A stretch of DNA of 64,000 nt from Streptomyces lavendofoliae (GTDB taxonomy: Bacteria; Actinomycetota; Actinomycetes; Streptomycetales; Streptomycetaceae). Below the pieces are notes generated by a model that was not told the DNA's origin, made no database searches, and worked only from the letters and a program-made list of their open reading frames with translations. Position 1 is the stretch's first letter. Each line of letters starts with the position of its first letter. Below, in pieces: positions 1 to 8,506 of this stretch. The DNA lies in assembly GCF_014649735.1 (NCBI RefSeq), contig NZ_BMTP01000003.1:496001-560000 (forward strand). The letters are read 5' to 3'. The position numbers and the translations under genes were made by a program.

Positions 1-60
1 GTGTACCGCGAGGTGACCGCCGCACCCCGCCACGAGCTCAGGGAGCCGATCTCCCAGTGA
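1..60 (+). CDS. 3' end of an unidentified gene (partial)
   Basis: The first 60 bases read as 19 sense codons followed by TGA at 58-60. The stop overlaps the GTG start of the next gene in a GTGA arrangement, which is the usual coupling inside this operon, so this is very likely the tail of the preceding exopolysaccharide gene. Too little is present to name a family. Confidence 0.6.
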   Translation: MYREVTAAPRHELREPISQ

Positions 61-1469
61 CCACGGAAAGCACCAGCCCGGCCACCCCGACCGTCGTCCC
101 GCCCCGGGGGAGGGCGGACCGGCCGGCCCTGCCGCCGCGCCGCCCGGTGCCCCCGCCGCCCTTCGTCGCGTCCCTGGTCGCCACCGACTGCGCCGCCGTC
201 CTGCTCGCCGCGCTCCTGCTCGACCCCGAACAGCGCGGCGCCGGCCTGCTGATGCAGCTCACCGCGTTCCTGGTGGCGCTCAACGCGTACGCCGGCCTCT
301 ACCGTCCCGGCGCCGTGGCCTCCGTACTCGATGAACTGCCCGCCCTCGCGGGGCGCGCGGCGGTGGCGTGGTGCGCGGCCGCCGCGCTGCTCGCCGCGCA
401 GTCCCCGCAGCGCGCCGTCGGCCCGGCGACCCTGGCCGCCGTGTACGCCGCCCACCTGGCCGTCGTCGCCGGGTGCCGTGCCGTGCTGCACCACCGGCGG
501 CGCGCCGCCGCCCGCGCGCACCCCCGCTCCGCGCTCGTCGTCGGCTCCGCGCCCGCCGCGCAGCGGCTCGCCGGCACGCTGGCCGGGCACCCCGAGTACG
601 GCATCCGGCCGGTCGGCATCGTCGCCACCCAGCGGCCGTCCAACCCCGCCGAGTCCTCGCTTCCGGTGCTGACCGGCCCCGAGGAGATCCACCGGGCCGT
701 CATCCAGAACAGCGTCCGCGACGCGGTGTTCGCCGGCTCCGCCCAGGCCGACCTCGTCGCGCTGCTGCGTCACTACGGATGCGCCGGCTGGCTGGTGGGG
801 GAGGGCGACGGCGGCGGCACACCCCCCACGCCGATGAGCCAGCACCTGTGGGGGCACGCCTGCCGGCGCCTCGAAGCCCCGCCGGCCGACCGCGGCCCGC
901 TGTCCAAGCGGCTGCTCGACGTCACGGTCGCCGGGCTGATGCTGGCCCTCCTCTCCCCGCTGCTGCTGCTGTGCGCCACCGCCATCCGGCTGTCGGACGG
1001 GCCGGGCGTGGTCTTCCGCCAGGAGCGCGTCGGACAGGACGGCCGGCTGTTCACCCTGCTGAAGTTCCGCACGCTGCGCCCCGCCGACGACGAGGAGGCG
1101 GCCACCCGGTGGAGCGTCGCCCACGACGAGCGGATGAGCGTCGTCGGGACGTTCCTGCGCCGGACGTCGCTCGACGAGCTGCCGCAGCTGTGGAACGTGC
1201 TGCGCGGCGACATGAGCCTGGTCGGGCCCCGCCCGGAGCGCCCCTACTTCGTCGACAAGTTCAGCCGGCTGCACCCCGGGTACGCGGCCCGGCACCGGAT
1301 GCCGGTCGGGCTGACCGGGCTGGCGCAGGTCCACGGCCTGCGCGGGGACACCTCCATCGAGGACCGGTGCCGCTTCGACAACCACTACATCGACCACTGG
1401 TCGCTGTGGCAGGACGTGTGCATCCTGCTGCGCACGGCCGCCTCGCTGATCCGGCCGGCGGGCAGCTGA
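57..1469 (+). CDS. Exopolysaccharide polyprenyl glycosylphosphotransferase (WcaJ/PssY-like sugar transferase)
   Basis: Probably starts assembly of the repeat unit by moving a sugar-1-phosphate from a nucleotide sugar to undecaprenyl phosphate in the membrane. The 470-residue protein has about four N-terminal hydrophobic segments (roughly 35-140), a middle CoA-binding/Rossmann-like part (SALVVGS near 160), then a hydrophobic segment and the bacterial sugar transferase domain (about 280-470) with FRQERVG, LLKFRT, SLDELPQLWNVLRGDMSLVG and PRPE. GTG start overlaps the preceding stop; the stop overlaps the next ATG by one base. The donor sugar cannot be read from sequence. Confidence 0.92.
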   Translation: MTTESTSPATPTVVPPRGRADRPALPPRRPVPPPPFVASLVATDCAAVLLAALLLDPEQRGAGLLMQLTAFLVALNAYAGLYRPGAVASVLDELPALAGRAAVAWCAAAALLAAQSPQRAVGPATLAAVYAAHLAVVAGCRAVLHHRRRAAARAHPRSALVVGSAPAAQRLAGTLAGHPEYGIRPVGIVATQRPSNPAESSLPVLTGPEEIHRAVIQNSVRDAVFAGSAQADLVALLRHYGCAGWLVGEGDGGGTPPTPMSQHLWGHACRRLEAPPADRGPLSKRLLDVTVAGLMLALLSPLLLLCATAIRLSDGPGVVFRQERVGQDGRLFTLLKFRTLRPADDEEAATRWSVAHDERMSVVGTFLRRTSLDELPQLWNVLRGDMSLVGPRPERPYFVDKFSRLHPGYAARHRMPVGLTGLAQVHGLRGDTSIEDRCRFDNHYIDHWSLWQDVCILLRTAASLIRPAGS

Positions 1470-2902
1470 TGCCGGTACGCGCCTGGGCGCCGCTGGTGCC
1501 GCTGCTGTCCGTCGTCGCGCTGCTCGCCGTACCGCCGCCGGCCGGTTCCCCGGGCACCGGCACGGTGGCGGACGCCGCGTCCGCCGTGCTGGTCGTCTGC
1601 TGTGCCGTGCGGGTGGTACGGGACCGGGCGCGTCCGCTGTCGCGGACGGCGGCCGTCGTGCTGGGCCTGCCGGTGCTGGGCATCTGCACCGCGGCCGTCG
1701 CGTCCCACGACCCGGCGGCGAGCCTGCCGGGCGTGGCGCGCTACCTCCAGGTCTTCGTCCTCGTGCCGGCGGCCGTGGTGCTGCTGGTGCGCGACCGGCG
1801 GGACTTCGCCGTGGTGGCCTGGGCGGTGATCGGGCTGGCCCTGACGCAGGGCGCCGTGGGGGTCGCGCAGTACCTGACCGGCACCGGCGCGTCGTACATG
1901 GGGGAGGACGTCCGGGCGGTGGGGACGTTCGGGCCGACCGACGTGATGGGGATGGCGACGGTCGTCGCGTACGGGATCGTCGCCGCCGCCGGGATCGCGC
2001 TCGGCGAGCCGGGGCGCCGCCCCCGGACGTGGGCGCTGGTCTGCGGCGCGCTGCTGCTCGTACCGCTGGTGGTGTCGTTCAGCCGGGGCGCCTGGATCGC
2101 GACGCTGGCGGCCTGCGCGCTGCTGCTGACGCTGTGCGGGGTACGGCGGGCCGTGCGGGTGGGCCTCGCTGCGGGCGCGCTCGGCGTGGTGCTGGTGGCG
2201 GGGCTGGGCGTCGGCTCGCAGATGGTGCAGGAACGGGTGGCCAGCATCTCCCGGGTCACGGCCGCCCCCGACCGGTCGGTCACCGACCGGTACACCATGT
2301 GGGCTGCGGCGGCCGGGATGTGGCGCGCCGAGCCCCTCACGGGCGTCGGGCTCAAGGGCTTCCCCGCGTACCGGGACGCGCACGCCTCGCTGGCCCTGTC
2401 GTCGGGCAGCGACACGGCGGGGGCCGGCCGGGGCTTCCAGCGGCAGCCCCTGCTGTCCCCGCACAACATGTACTTGCTGGTGCTGGGTGAACAGGGCCTG
2501 CTGGGCCTGCTGACGGTCGCGGGCAGCTGGCTCGCCCTGCTGGGGTGCGCGCTGCGGCGCCTGGTGGACGCCCGCCGGGCCGGGGCGGTCCCGGCGTGCG
2601 GGCTGGTCGCCGTGGGCCTGCTGGTGTGGCAGCTCGTCGACTTCGCGTACGCGGACATCGGCGGCCCCGCGACGGTCCTCACCGCCCTGGTGCTGGGCCT
2701 GGCCGCCTGGTGGTCCTTCGCCCCGCACCGGCCGGCCGGCGCCGCGCGGCCCGTCGCCCCCGGGGGCGGCCCGCCGGGAGACCGGTCGGGCGACCCGTCC
2801 GGTGGCCCGGGCACCGGCGTCCGGACCGGTACCCACCCGGTGCCGCCCCGCCGGAGCGCCCCGGCCCCGGGCCCCGCCGCCGCGGGGGTCCGGCATGGCT
2901 GA
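1469..2902 (+). CDS. O-antigen ligase/polymerase-like membrane protein (Wzy_C family)
   Basis: Likely polymerises or ligates lipid-linked oligosaccharide units on the outer face of the membrane. The 477-residue protein starts at the ATG that shares a base with the upstream TGA (TGATG). It is strongly hydrophobic with about ten membrane segments, carries the SFSRGAW motif typical of Wzy_C/WaaL proteins before a large extracytoplasmic loop, and has SPHNMYL followed by G-E-Q-G-L. The last 60 residues are a Pro/Gly-rich cytoplasmic tail of low complexity. Role as polymerase rather than ligase is inferred from its place between sugar transferase and flippase genes. Confidence 0.85.
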   Translation: MPVRAWAPLVPLLSVVALLAVPPPAGSPGTGTVADAASAVLVVCCAVRVVRDRARPLSRTAAVVLGLPVLGICTAAVASHDPAASLPGVARYLQVFVLVPAAVVLLVRDRRDFAVVAWAVIGLALTQGAVGVAQYLTGTGASYMGEDVRAVGTFGPTDVMGMATVVAYGIVAAAGIALGEPGRRPRTWALVCGALLLVPLVVSFSRGAWIATLAACALLLTLCGVRRAVRVGLAAGALGVVLVAGLGVGSQMVQERVASISRVTAAPDRSVTDRYTMWAAAAGMWRAEPLTGVGLKGFPAYRDAHASLALSSGSDTAGAGRGFQRQPLLSPHNMYLLVLGEQGLLGLLTVAGSWLALLGCALRRLVDARRAGAVPACGLVAVGLLVWQLVDFAYADIGGPATVLTALVLGLAAWWSFAPHRPAGAARPVAPGGGPPGDRSGDPSGGPGTGVRTGTHPVPPRRSAPAPGPAAAGVRHG

Positions 2903-4727
2903 CCCCCGTCCGGCGCCGGTCGCAGGTCCGCTCACCACGGGTACCGGCCGGGGCGCCGTGCCGGACACCACCGCTCCCGGAACCCCCAGGCCCGGCGCGG
3001 CTCCCGGCGCCCCCCGGCCCGGCGCGGCTCCCGGCACCACCGCCCCCGGCGCCACCGGTGCCGTGAGGGGCGCCGACGCGTCGTGCGTCGCGGTGGCCGC
3101 GCGGCCCGCGCCGGGGGGCGACGACGCGGCACGGGCGCCGTCCGGCCGCCTCCTCGCGCGGGCGGCCGCGCTCACGGCCGCGCTGACCGCGATGGGTGCC
3201 CTGCTCGGGCTGGTCCGCGACCAGCTGCTCGCCCGCACGTTCGGTGCGGGCACCGGTACGGACGCCTTCCTCGTCGCCTGGACCGTCCCCGAGTTCGCGG
3301 CCACGCTGCTGATCGAGGACGGCATGGCCCTGGTCCTCGTACCCGCGTTCGCCGCCGCCCTCGCCCGGCGGGCCGGCGCCCCGGCGGGCGGCCACGACCC
3401 GGTGCACGCGCTCGTCCGGGCCACCCTGCCGAGGGCGGCCCTCGTCATGGGCGCGGCGGCCGGGCTGCTGGTGCTCGCCGCGCCGCTGGTCGTCCCGCTG
3501 CTGGCGCCCGGGCTGCCGGAGCGGCAGCTGGCCGTCGACTGCACCCGGCTCACCGCGACCTGCCTGCTCTCCTTCGCGCTCGCCGGCTACTGCAGCGCGG
3601 CGCTCCGGGCCCACGGCCGGTACCTCGCCCCGGCCGCGATCTACCTCGCGTACAACACCGGCATCATCACGGCCGTCGTCCTGCTCGACCCCGGCACGTG
3701 GGGCGTCCGCGCGGCGGCGGCCGGGGTCGCGGCGGGCGGCGCGCTGATGGTGCTGGTCCAGGCCCCCGTCCTGTGGCACCGGCTCCGTGCGCCGGGGGTG
3801 CAGCGGCACGGCGTGCCGGGCGCCCCGGGCGAACCGGCCGCACCCCGGCAGCCCCGGGCGGCGCTCCGGCCGGTGCTGGCCGTCCTCGCGCCGGTGATCG
3901 TGTTCGCGGTGAGCCGCCAGTCGCAGGTCCTGGTCGAGCGGTTCCTCGCCGCGCCGCTGCCCGCCGGGGCGATCTCGCACCTGAACTACGCGCAGAAGGT
4001 CGCCCAGCTGCCGATGGTGCTCTCCCTCATGCTGTGCACCGTGAGCTTCCCGGTCGTCGCCCGGGCGCTCGCGGCAGGGGACACCGGCACGGCGCGCCGG
4101 CGCGCCGAACGCGACCTGCTGCTCGCGGGCGTGATCGTCCTCGTCGGCGCCGCGACCGTGGTGGCGGCAGCGCCGCAGATCGTCGGGCTCCTCTTCCAGC
4201 GGGGCGCCTTCGACGCCACCGACACCGCCGCCACGGCCGCCGTCATGCGGGTGTACGCCCTCGGGCTGCTCGGCCAGACGCTCGTCGGCGCCCTCGTCCG
4301 CTGCTACTTCTCCGCCGCCCGGCCCCTGTGGTACCCGGCCGTCGCCATGCTCGGCGGCATCGCCCTGACCGCCGTCGCCGGCTGGGCGTGGGCCAGCCCG
4401 TGGGGCGTCCGCGGGATCGCCGCCGCCAACGCGCTCGGCATCACCCTCACCGCCGCCCTGCTCCTGCTCGGCGTGCGGCGGCAGAGCGTCCCGCTCGACG
4501 CGCGGCGCCTCACCGCCGGGCTGGCCCGGCTCACCGCGGCGGCGGCCGTCGCCACCGCCGCCGGCCGGTGGTGCGCGGCCGGCCCCCCGCCGCTGGCGGT
4601 GCCGCTCGCGTTCGCCGCCGTCACGGCCGCGTTCACCGCCACCGCCTGCGCCCTGCGCGCCCCGGTGGTCCCCTCCCTCGTCCGCTCAGTCCATCCGTTC
4701 CGCCGGCTCGCGAAGGCCCGCTCATGA
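2895..4727 (+). CDS. MurJ/MviN-family lipid-linked oligosaccharide flippase
   Basis: Predicted to flip the lipid-linked repeat unit across the membrane. The ATG chosen lies 8 bases inside the end of the preceding gene. The first 70 residues are a Pro/Ala/Gly-rich tail made of near-repeats (GTTAPGT/ RPGAAPG), then about 14 membrane segments from residue 75 on, with MurJ-like features such as GLVRDQLLARTFGAG, DAFLVAW, LLFQRGAFD and NYAQKVAQLP. The family includes essential lipid II flippases, but its location in an exopolysaccharide operon, between polymerase and deacetylase genes, argues for a dedicated Wzx-like role. A later start is possible because the N-terminus is low complexity. Confidence 0.85.
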   Translation: MADPRPAPVAGPLTTGTGRGAVPDTTAPGTPRPGAAPGAPRPGAAPGTTAPGATGAVRGADASCVAVAARPAPGGDDAARAPSGRLLARAAALTAALTAMGALLGLVRDQLLARTFGAGTGTDAFLVAWTVPEFAATLLIEDGMALVLVPAFAAALARRAGAPAGGHDPVHALVRATLPRAALVMGAAAGLLVLAAPLVVPLLAPGLPERQLAVDCTRLTATCLLSFALAGYCSAALRAHGRYLAPAAIYLAYNTGIITAVVLLDPGTWGVRAAAAGVAAGGALMVLVQAPVLWHRLRAPGVQRHGVPGAPGEPAAPRQPRAALRPVLAVLAPVIVFAVSRQSQVLVERFLAAPLPAGAISHLNYAQKVAQLPMVLSLMLCTVSFPVVARALAAGDTGTARRRAERDLLLAGVIVLVGAATVVAAAPQIVGLLFQRGAFDATDTAATAAVMRVYALGLLGQTLVGALVRCYFSAARPLWYPAVAMLGGIALTAVAGWAWASPWGVRGIAAANALGITLTAALLLLGVRRQSVPLDARRLTAGLARLTAAAAVATAAGRWCAAGPPPLAVPLAFAAVTAAFTATACALRAPVVPSLVRSVHPFRRLAKARS

Positions 4728-5521
4728 ACCAGCCGCACCAGCCGTACCCGCCGCACCAGCCGTACCCGCCGCACCGACCCCGCGCACCGCGCATCCCCCT
4801 GTGGGTGGCGATGTACCACTCGGTCGACGACACCACGGACGACGACCCGTACCACGTGACCGTCTCCCCCTCCCGGCTCGACGAGCAACTGCGCTGGCTG
4901 CGCGACCACGGCCTGCGGGGGGTCGGACTGCGGCAACTGCTGCTGTACGCCGCCCGCCACGGCGACACGCGCGGGCTGGTCGGCCTCACCTTCGACGACG
5001 GGTACGCCGACTTCCTCGACAACGCCGTCCCCGTCCTGCGCCGCCACGAGTGCACGGCCACCGTCTTCGTCCTCCCCGGACGGCTCGGCGGCGACAACGC
5101 GTGGGACGCGCTCGGCCCCCGGAAGCCGCTGCTCACCGAGGACGGCGTGCGCCGCTGCGCCGCCGCCGGCATGGAGGTCGGCTCGCACGGGCTGCTGCAC
5201 GTCCCCCTGCCCGGCGCGCCCGAGCACGTCCTGCGCGAGGAGACGGCCGGCAGCCGCGAGCGGCTCCGCGACCTCACCGGGACGGCCCCCGAGGGGTTCT
5301 GCTACCCCTACGGCCACGTCGACGAGCGCGCAATGCGCGCCGTGCGCGAGGCGGGGTACGCGTACGCCGCCGCCATCGACCCGGGCCCCCTCAACAGCGT
5401 CCACGCCCTGCCCCGGGTGCACATCGGGCAGCGCGACACCGCCTGGCGGCTGCACGCCAAGCGCCGGCTGCACGCGGTACGGCGCGCCCCGGTGCCGCTC
5501 GCCCCGGTGCCCGTGTCATGA
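4724..5521 (+). CDS. Polysaccharide deacetylase (carbohydrate esterase 4)
   Basis: Probably removes N- or O-acetyl groups from the polysaccharide or an intermediate. The 265-residue protein overlaps the flippase gene by ATGA. After a repeated PHQPYPP leader of about 25 residues comes the NodB homology domain: MYHSVDD, TFDDGYADF (catalytic Asp pair) and SHGLLH (metal-binding His pair), then FCYPYG. No signal peptide is visible, so it may act in the cytoplasm or be exported by another route. The ATGA overlap with the next gene indicates translational coupling. Confidence 0.9.
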   Translation: MNQPHQPYPPHQPYPPHRPRAPRIPLWVAMYHSVDDTTDDDPYHVTVSPSRLDEQLRWLRDHGLRGVGLRQLLLYAARHGDTRGLVGLTFDDGYADFLDNAVPVLRRHECTATVFVLPGRLGGDNAWDALGPRKPLLTEDGVRRCAAAGMEVGSHGLLHVPLPGAPEHVLREETAGSRERLRDLTGTAPEGFCYPYGHVDERAMRAVREAGYAYAAAIDPGPLNSVHALPRVHIGQRDTAWRLHAKRRLHAVRRAPVPLAPVPVS

Positions 5522-6735
5522 CCGCCCTGAAGGTCCTGCACGTCATCACCGGCCTCGGCATCGGCGGCGCCGAACAGCAACTGCGCCTGCTGCTCCCGCA
5601 CATGGACCGCGTCCGCGGCAGCGTGGTCACCCTCACCAACCCCGGCCCGGTGGCGGACGCCCTCCGTGCCGACGGCGTGCCGGTCGCCCACCTCGGCATG
5701 CGCGGCAACCGCGACCTGTCCGCCCTGCCGCGCCTCACCCGGCTCATCCGGGACGGCGACTTCGACGTCGTCCACACCCACCTGTACCGGGCCTGCCTGT
5801 ACGGGCGCCTCGCCGCCCGGCTGGCGGGCGTGCGGACGGTCGTCGCGACGGAGCACTCGCTGGGCGCGGACGGGATCGAGGGACGCCCCCTGTCGGCCGG
5901 GGCGCGCGCCCTGTACCTGGCCGGCGAGCGGCTCGGCACGTCGACGGTCGCCGTCTCCGACACGGTGGCGCGGCGCCTGGTCGCCTGGGGCGTGCGACCG
6001 TCCCGCATCACGGTCGTGCCCAACGGCGTCGACGCGGAGCGCTTCGCCTTCGACCCGGCCGCACGGCGGGCGGCGCGGCGGCGGCTGGGCCTGGCCCCCG
6101 GCGCGTACGTCGTCGGCGGGGTGGGGCGGCTGGTGGCGGGCAAGCGGTTCGACACGCTGATCCGGGCGGTGGCCGCGCTCCCCGGCGACGCCCGCCTGCT
6201 GCTGGTGGGCGAGGGCGACCAGCGGGAGCCGCTGGAGCGGACCGCACGGGAGTGCGGGGTGGCCGAGCGGGTGATCTGGGCGGGTGCGGTGGACCGCGAC
6301 CTGCCGGGGCTGCTGGCGGCCATGGACGTGTTCGTGTCGGCCTCCGCCGACGAGGCGTTCGGGCTCGCGATCGTCGAGGCGCTGGCCGCCGGGCTCCCCG
6401 TGCGGTACGTGGCCTGCCCCGCGCTCGACGACCTGCCGCCCGGGGAGGCGCCCGGGGCGCGCCGGGTCGCCGGGACGGTGCCGGAGCTGGTCGCCGCGCT
6501 GGAGTCGGTCACCCGCGAGCGGCTCGCCGTTCCGGCTGCCGTGCGCCGCTACGACGTGCGGCGGGGCGCACGGCGGCTGATGGCGCTGTACGAGCACCTC
6601 CACGACGGCCGGCTCCACGACGGCCGGCCCCTTCATGACGGCCTCCACGACGGCCTCCACGGCCGCGACGACAGCCCGCACGGCCTTCACGACGGCCTTC
6701 ACGACGACCTTCACGACGGAGCGAGTAGTCGATGA
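5518..6735 (+). CDS. GT4-family glycosyltransferase with His-Asp-Gly-Leu repeat tail
   Basis: A GT-B fold glycosyltransferase that should add a sugar to the lipid-linked intermediate in the cytoplasm. Of 405 residues, about 1-360 form the enzyme: GLGIGGAEQQLRLLL in the N-terminal domain, VPNGVD in the hinge, and the EX7E-type signature DEAFGLAIVEALAAG. The last 45 residues are unlike the family: a degenerate run of LHDG/LHDGR units (eight copies) rich in His and Asp. Homologues would be expected to stop near the YEHL sequence. Start and stop overlap their neighbours by four bases. Confidence 0.9.
   Translation: MTALKVLHVITGLGIGGAEQQLRLLLPHMDRVRGSVVTLTNPGPVADALRADGVPVAHLGMRGNRDLSALPRLTRLIRDGDFDVVHTHLYRACLYGRLAARLAGVRTVVATEHSLGADGIEGRPLSAGARALYLAGERLGTSTVAVSDTVARRLVAWGVRPSRITVVPNGVDAERFAFDPAARRAARRRLGLAPGAYVVGGVGRLVAGKRFDTLIRAVAALPGDARLLLVGEGDQREPLERTARECGVAERVIWAGAVDRDLPGLLAAMDVFVSASADEAFGLAIVEALAAGLPVRYVACPALDDLPPGEAPGARRVAGTVPELVAALESVTRERLAVPAAVRRYDVRRGARRLMALYEHLHDGRLHDGRPLHDGLHDGLHGRDDSPHGLHDGLHDDLHDGASSR
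6598..6722 (+). repeat. Degenerate 12-base coding tandem repeat (LHDG units)
   Basis: Within the glycosyltransferase 3' end, a CTYCACGACGGC-like unit recurs about eight times, with three interruptions. Units differ mainly by C/T at one position, which looks like slippage or unequal exchange followed by drift. It encodes the His/Asp-rich tail. Confidence 0.85.
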
Positions 6736-7388
6736 CCACGACCCAGTCCCTTGCCGTACGCCGTGCGATCGGCTGGCTCACCCGCCTCAGGCGCACCCGC
6801 CGCCGGTGGCTCGTCCCGGCCGCCGCGCTGCTGGGCGTCCTCGCCGGCTGCGGGTACGGGCTGCTGAAGACGCCCGAGTACGCGGCGACGAGCTACGTCA
6901 TCGTCGTACCGTCCGCGAAGTCGGACCCGGCCGGTGCCATGGGCCTCGCGCAGGCCTACGGACGGGTCGCCACCGACATCGCGGTCGTCGGCGACGCCCA
7001 GGTCGCGGCCGGCGTGCCGGCGGAGACCCTGCGCGCGAGCGTGCAGGCCGCGACCTCGCCGGACGCCCCGATGATCGCCGTCACGGCGCGCGCCCCACGC
7101 CCCGCCACCGCGGCGGGGATGGCCGACAGCGTGGCGAGGGCCCTGGTGCAGAAGGGCTCGCACACCGAGGGCAGCACCGGTGTGAAGGTCCTCCAGTTCA
7201 CCCGGGCCGCCACGCCCACGGAGCCCGTCTCGCCCTCGGCGTCCCTCGCCGCGCTCGTCGGCGGCTGCGCGGGCGGGCTGCTGGGCGGGCTCGCCCTGCT
7301 GGTGCGGCCCCGCTACCCCCGGCGCGGCGGGCGGTCGCGGTACGGGTCCGTACCGGGTCCGGTGGCGCAGCAGGAGGCGCTGGTATGA
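6732..7388 (+). CDS. Wzz/BY-kinase-modulator-like chain-length protein
   Basis: Probably sets chain length or couples polymerisation to export. The 218-residue protein has two membrane segments (about 26-46 and 183-205) flanking a roughly 135-residue extracytoplasmic region beginning YAATSYVIVVP; this is the Wzz topology. A basic R-rich cytoplasmic tail follows. It lacks a tyrosine kinase domain and there is no separate BY-kinase in the visible part of the operon. Overlaps both neighbours by ATGA. Confidence 0.8.
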   Translation: MTTTQSLAVRRAIGWLTRLRRTRRRWLVPAAALLGVLAGCGYGLLKTPEYAATSYVIVVPSAKSDPAGAMGLAQAYGRVATDIAVVGDAQVAAGVPAETLRASVQAATSPDAPMIAVTARAPRPATAAGMADSVARALVQKGSHTEGSTGVKVLQFTRAATPTEPVSPSASLAALVGGCAGGLLGGLALLVRPRYPRRGGRSRYGSVPGPVAQQEALV

Positions 7389-8506
7389 CGCGGGGCGGGA
7401 ACTGGACGGTGACCGTCTGCCGGGACGGCGAGGAGTTCGGCCGCCTCGCACGGGAGTGGGCGGACCTGTACCGGCGGTGCGCCACCGCGACCCCCTTCCA
7501 GTCGCACTCCTGGCTGCATTCCTGGTGGGTGTCGTACGGCGCGCCCGGCTGCCTGCGGGTCGTCCTCGTACGCCGGGACGGGCGGCTGGCGGCGGCGGCG
7601 CCCCTGCGGCTGGTGCGGGGTCCGGTGCCGGTGCTGACCCACCTGGGCGGGGCGATCACCGACTTCTCCGACGTGCTCGTGGACGACGGGTGCGCCGAGG
7701 AGGCGGTCCGGGTGCTGACCGGGGCGCTCGGCCGGCTGGCCCGTACCGCCGTGATCGACCTCCGGGAGGTACGGGAGGAGGCCGCCGCCCAGCGGGTGTA
7801 CGCCTGCTGGCGCGGGCCGCGCCGCCGCCTGCCCGACTCCGTCTGCATGGAGCTGCCGGCGGCCTCCATCGACGAACTCGTCGCCCGGCTGCCGTCCTCC
7901 CGGGCCCAGCGGGCCCGCTCGAAGCTGCGCCGGCTGGACAAGCTGGGCATCGAGGAGCACGTGGTCCCGCCGTCCGAGGTCCCGCACGCGCTGCGGCGGC
8001 TGCTGGAGCTCCATCAGCGCCAGTGGGCCGACCGCGGGGTGACGCCCGAGCACCTCAGGCCCCGGTTCGCGGAGCACCTCCAGCGGGCGGTGCGGTCGAT
8101 GGTCGAGTCGGGCGACGCGATGGTGACGGAGTTCCGCCTGGCCGGCGACCTGGTCGCCGCGGACCTCACCCTGATGTCGCCGCTGCTGTCCGGCGGTTAC
8201 CTGTACGGGGCGGACCCGGTGCTGCGGGCCAGCAAGGTGGACGTGGCGACGCTGCTGCTGCGCAACGGCGCCCGGGAGAGCAGCGCCAGCGGCCGCGCCA
8301 AGCTGAGCCTGCTGCGCGGCCGCGAGCCCTACAAGAGCCACTGGCGCCCCGAGCCGGTCGTCAACCAGCGGCTGCTGCTGGCCCGCCGCCGCACGGCCGT
8401 GCCCCTGCTGCTGCTGGCCGGCTGCGCGGCCGGCCGCCGTCGGGCGGCGGACCGGCTGCGTGACCGGGACCGGGTGCGGCGGCTCCTGCGGCGGGTCGGA
8501 TCATGA
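7385..8506 (+). CDS. GNAT/BioF2-type (FemAB-like) acyltransferase
   Basis: A 373-residue protein of the BioF2-like acetyltransferase group, often found in exopolysaccharide operons, where it is thought to acylate the sugar chain or lipid intermediate. Recognisable parts are PFQSHSWLHSWW near residue 40, the long helical basic middle (RAQRARSKLRRLDKLG) and the C-terminal GNAT half with YLYGADP and KVDVATLLLRNG. A basic helical tail ends the protein. Last gene of the plus-strand operon; its stop overlaps the convergent hydrolase gene by six bases. Confidence 0.82.
   Translation: MTRGGNWTVTVCRDGEEFGRLAREWADLYRRCATATPFQSHSWLHSWWVSYGAPGCLRVVLVRRDGRLAAAAPLRLVRGPVPVLTHLGGAITDFSDVLVDDGCAEEAVRVLTGALGRLARTAVIDLREVREEAAAQRVYACWRGPRRRLPDSVCMELPAASIDELVARLPSSRAQRARSKLRRLDKLGIEEHVVPPSEVPHALRRLLELHQRQWADRGVTPEHLRPRFAEHLQRAVRSMVESGDAMVTEFRLAGDLVAADLTLMSPLLSGGYLYGADPVLRASKVDVATLLLRNGARESSASGRAKLSLLRGREPYKSHWRPEPVVNQRLLLARRRTAVPLLLLAGCAAGRRRAADRLRDRDRVRRLLRRVGS

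Noticed and set aside
1385..3553. A 722-codon antisense open frame across the polymerase and flippase genes
   Set aside because: Shadow of real genes; low-complexity Arg/Pro/Ala composition and no ribosome binding site.
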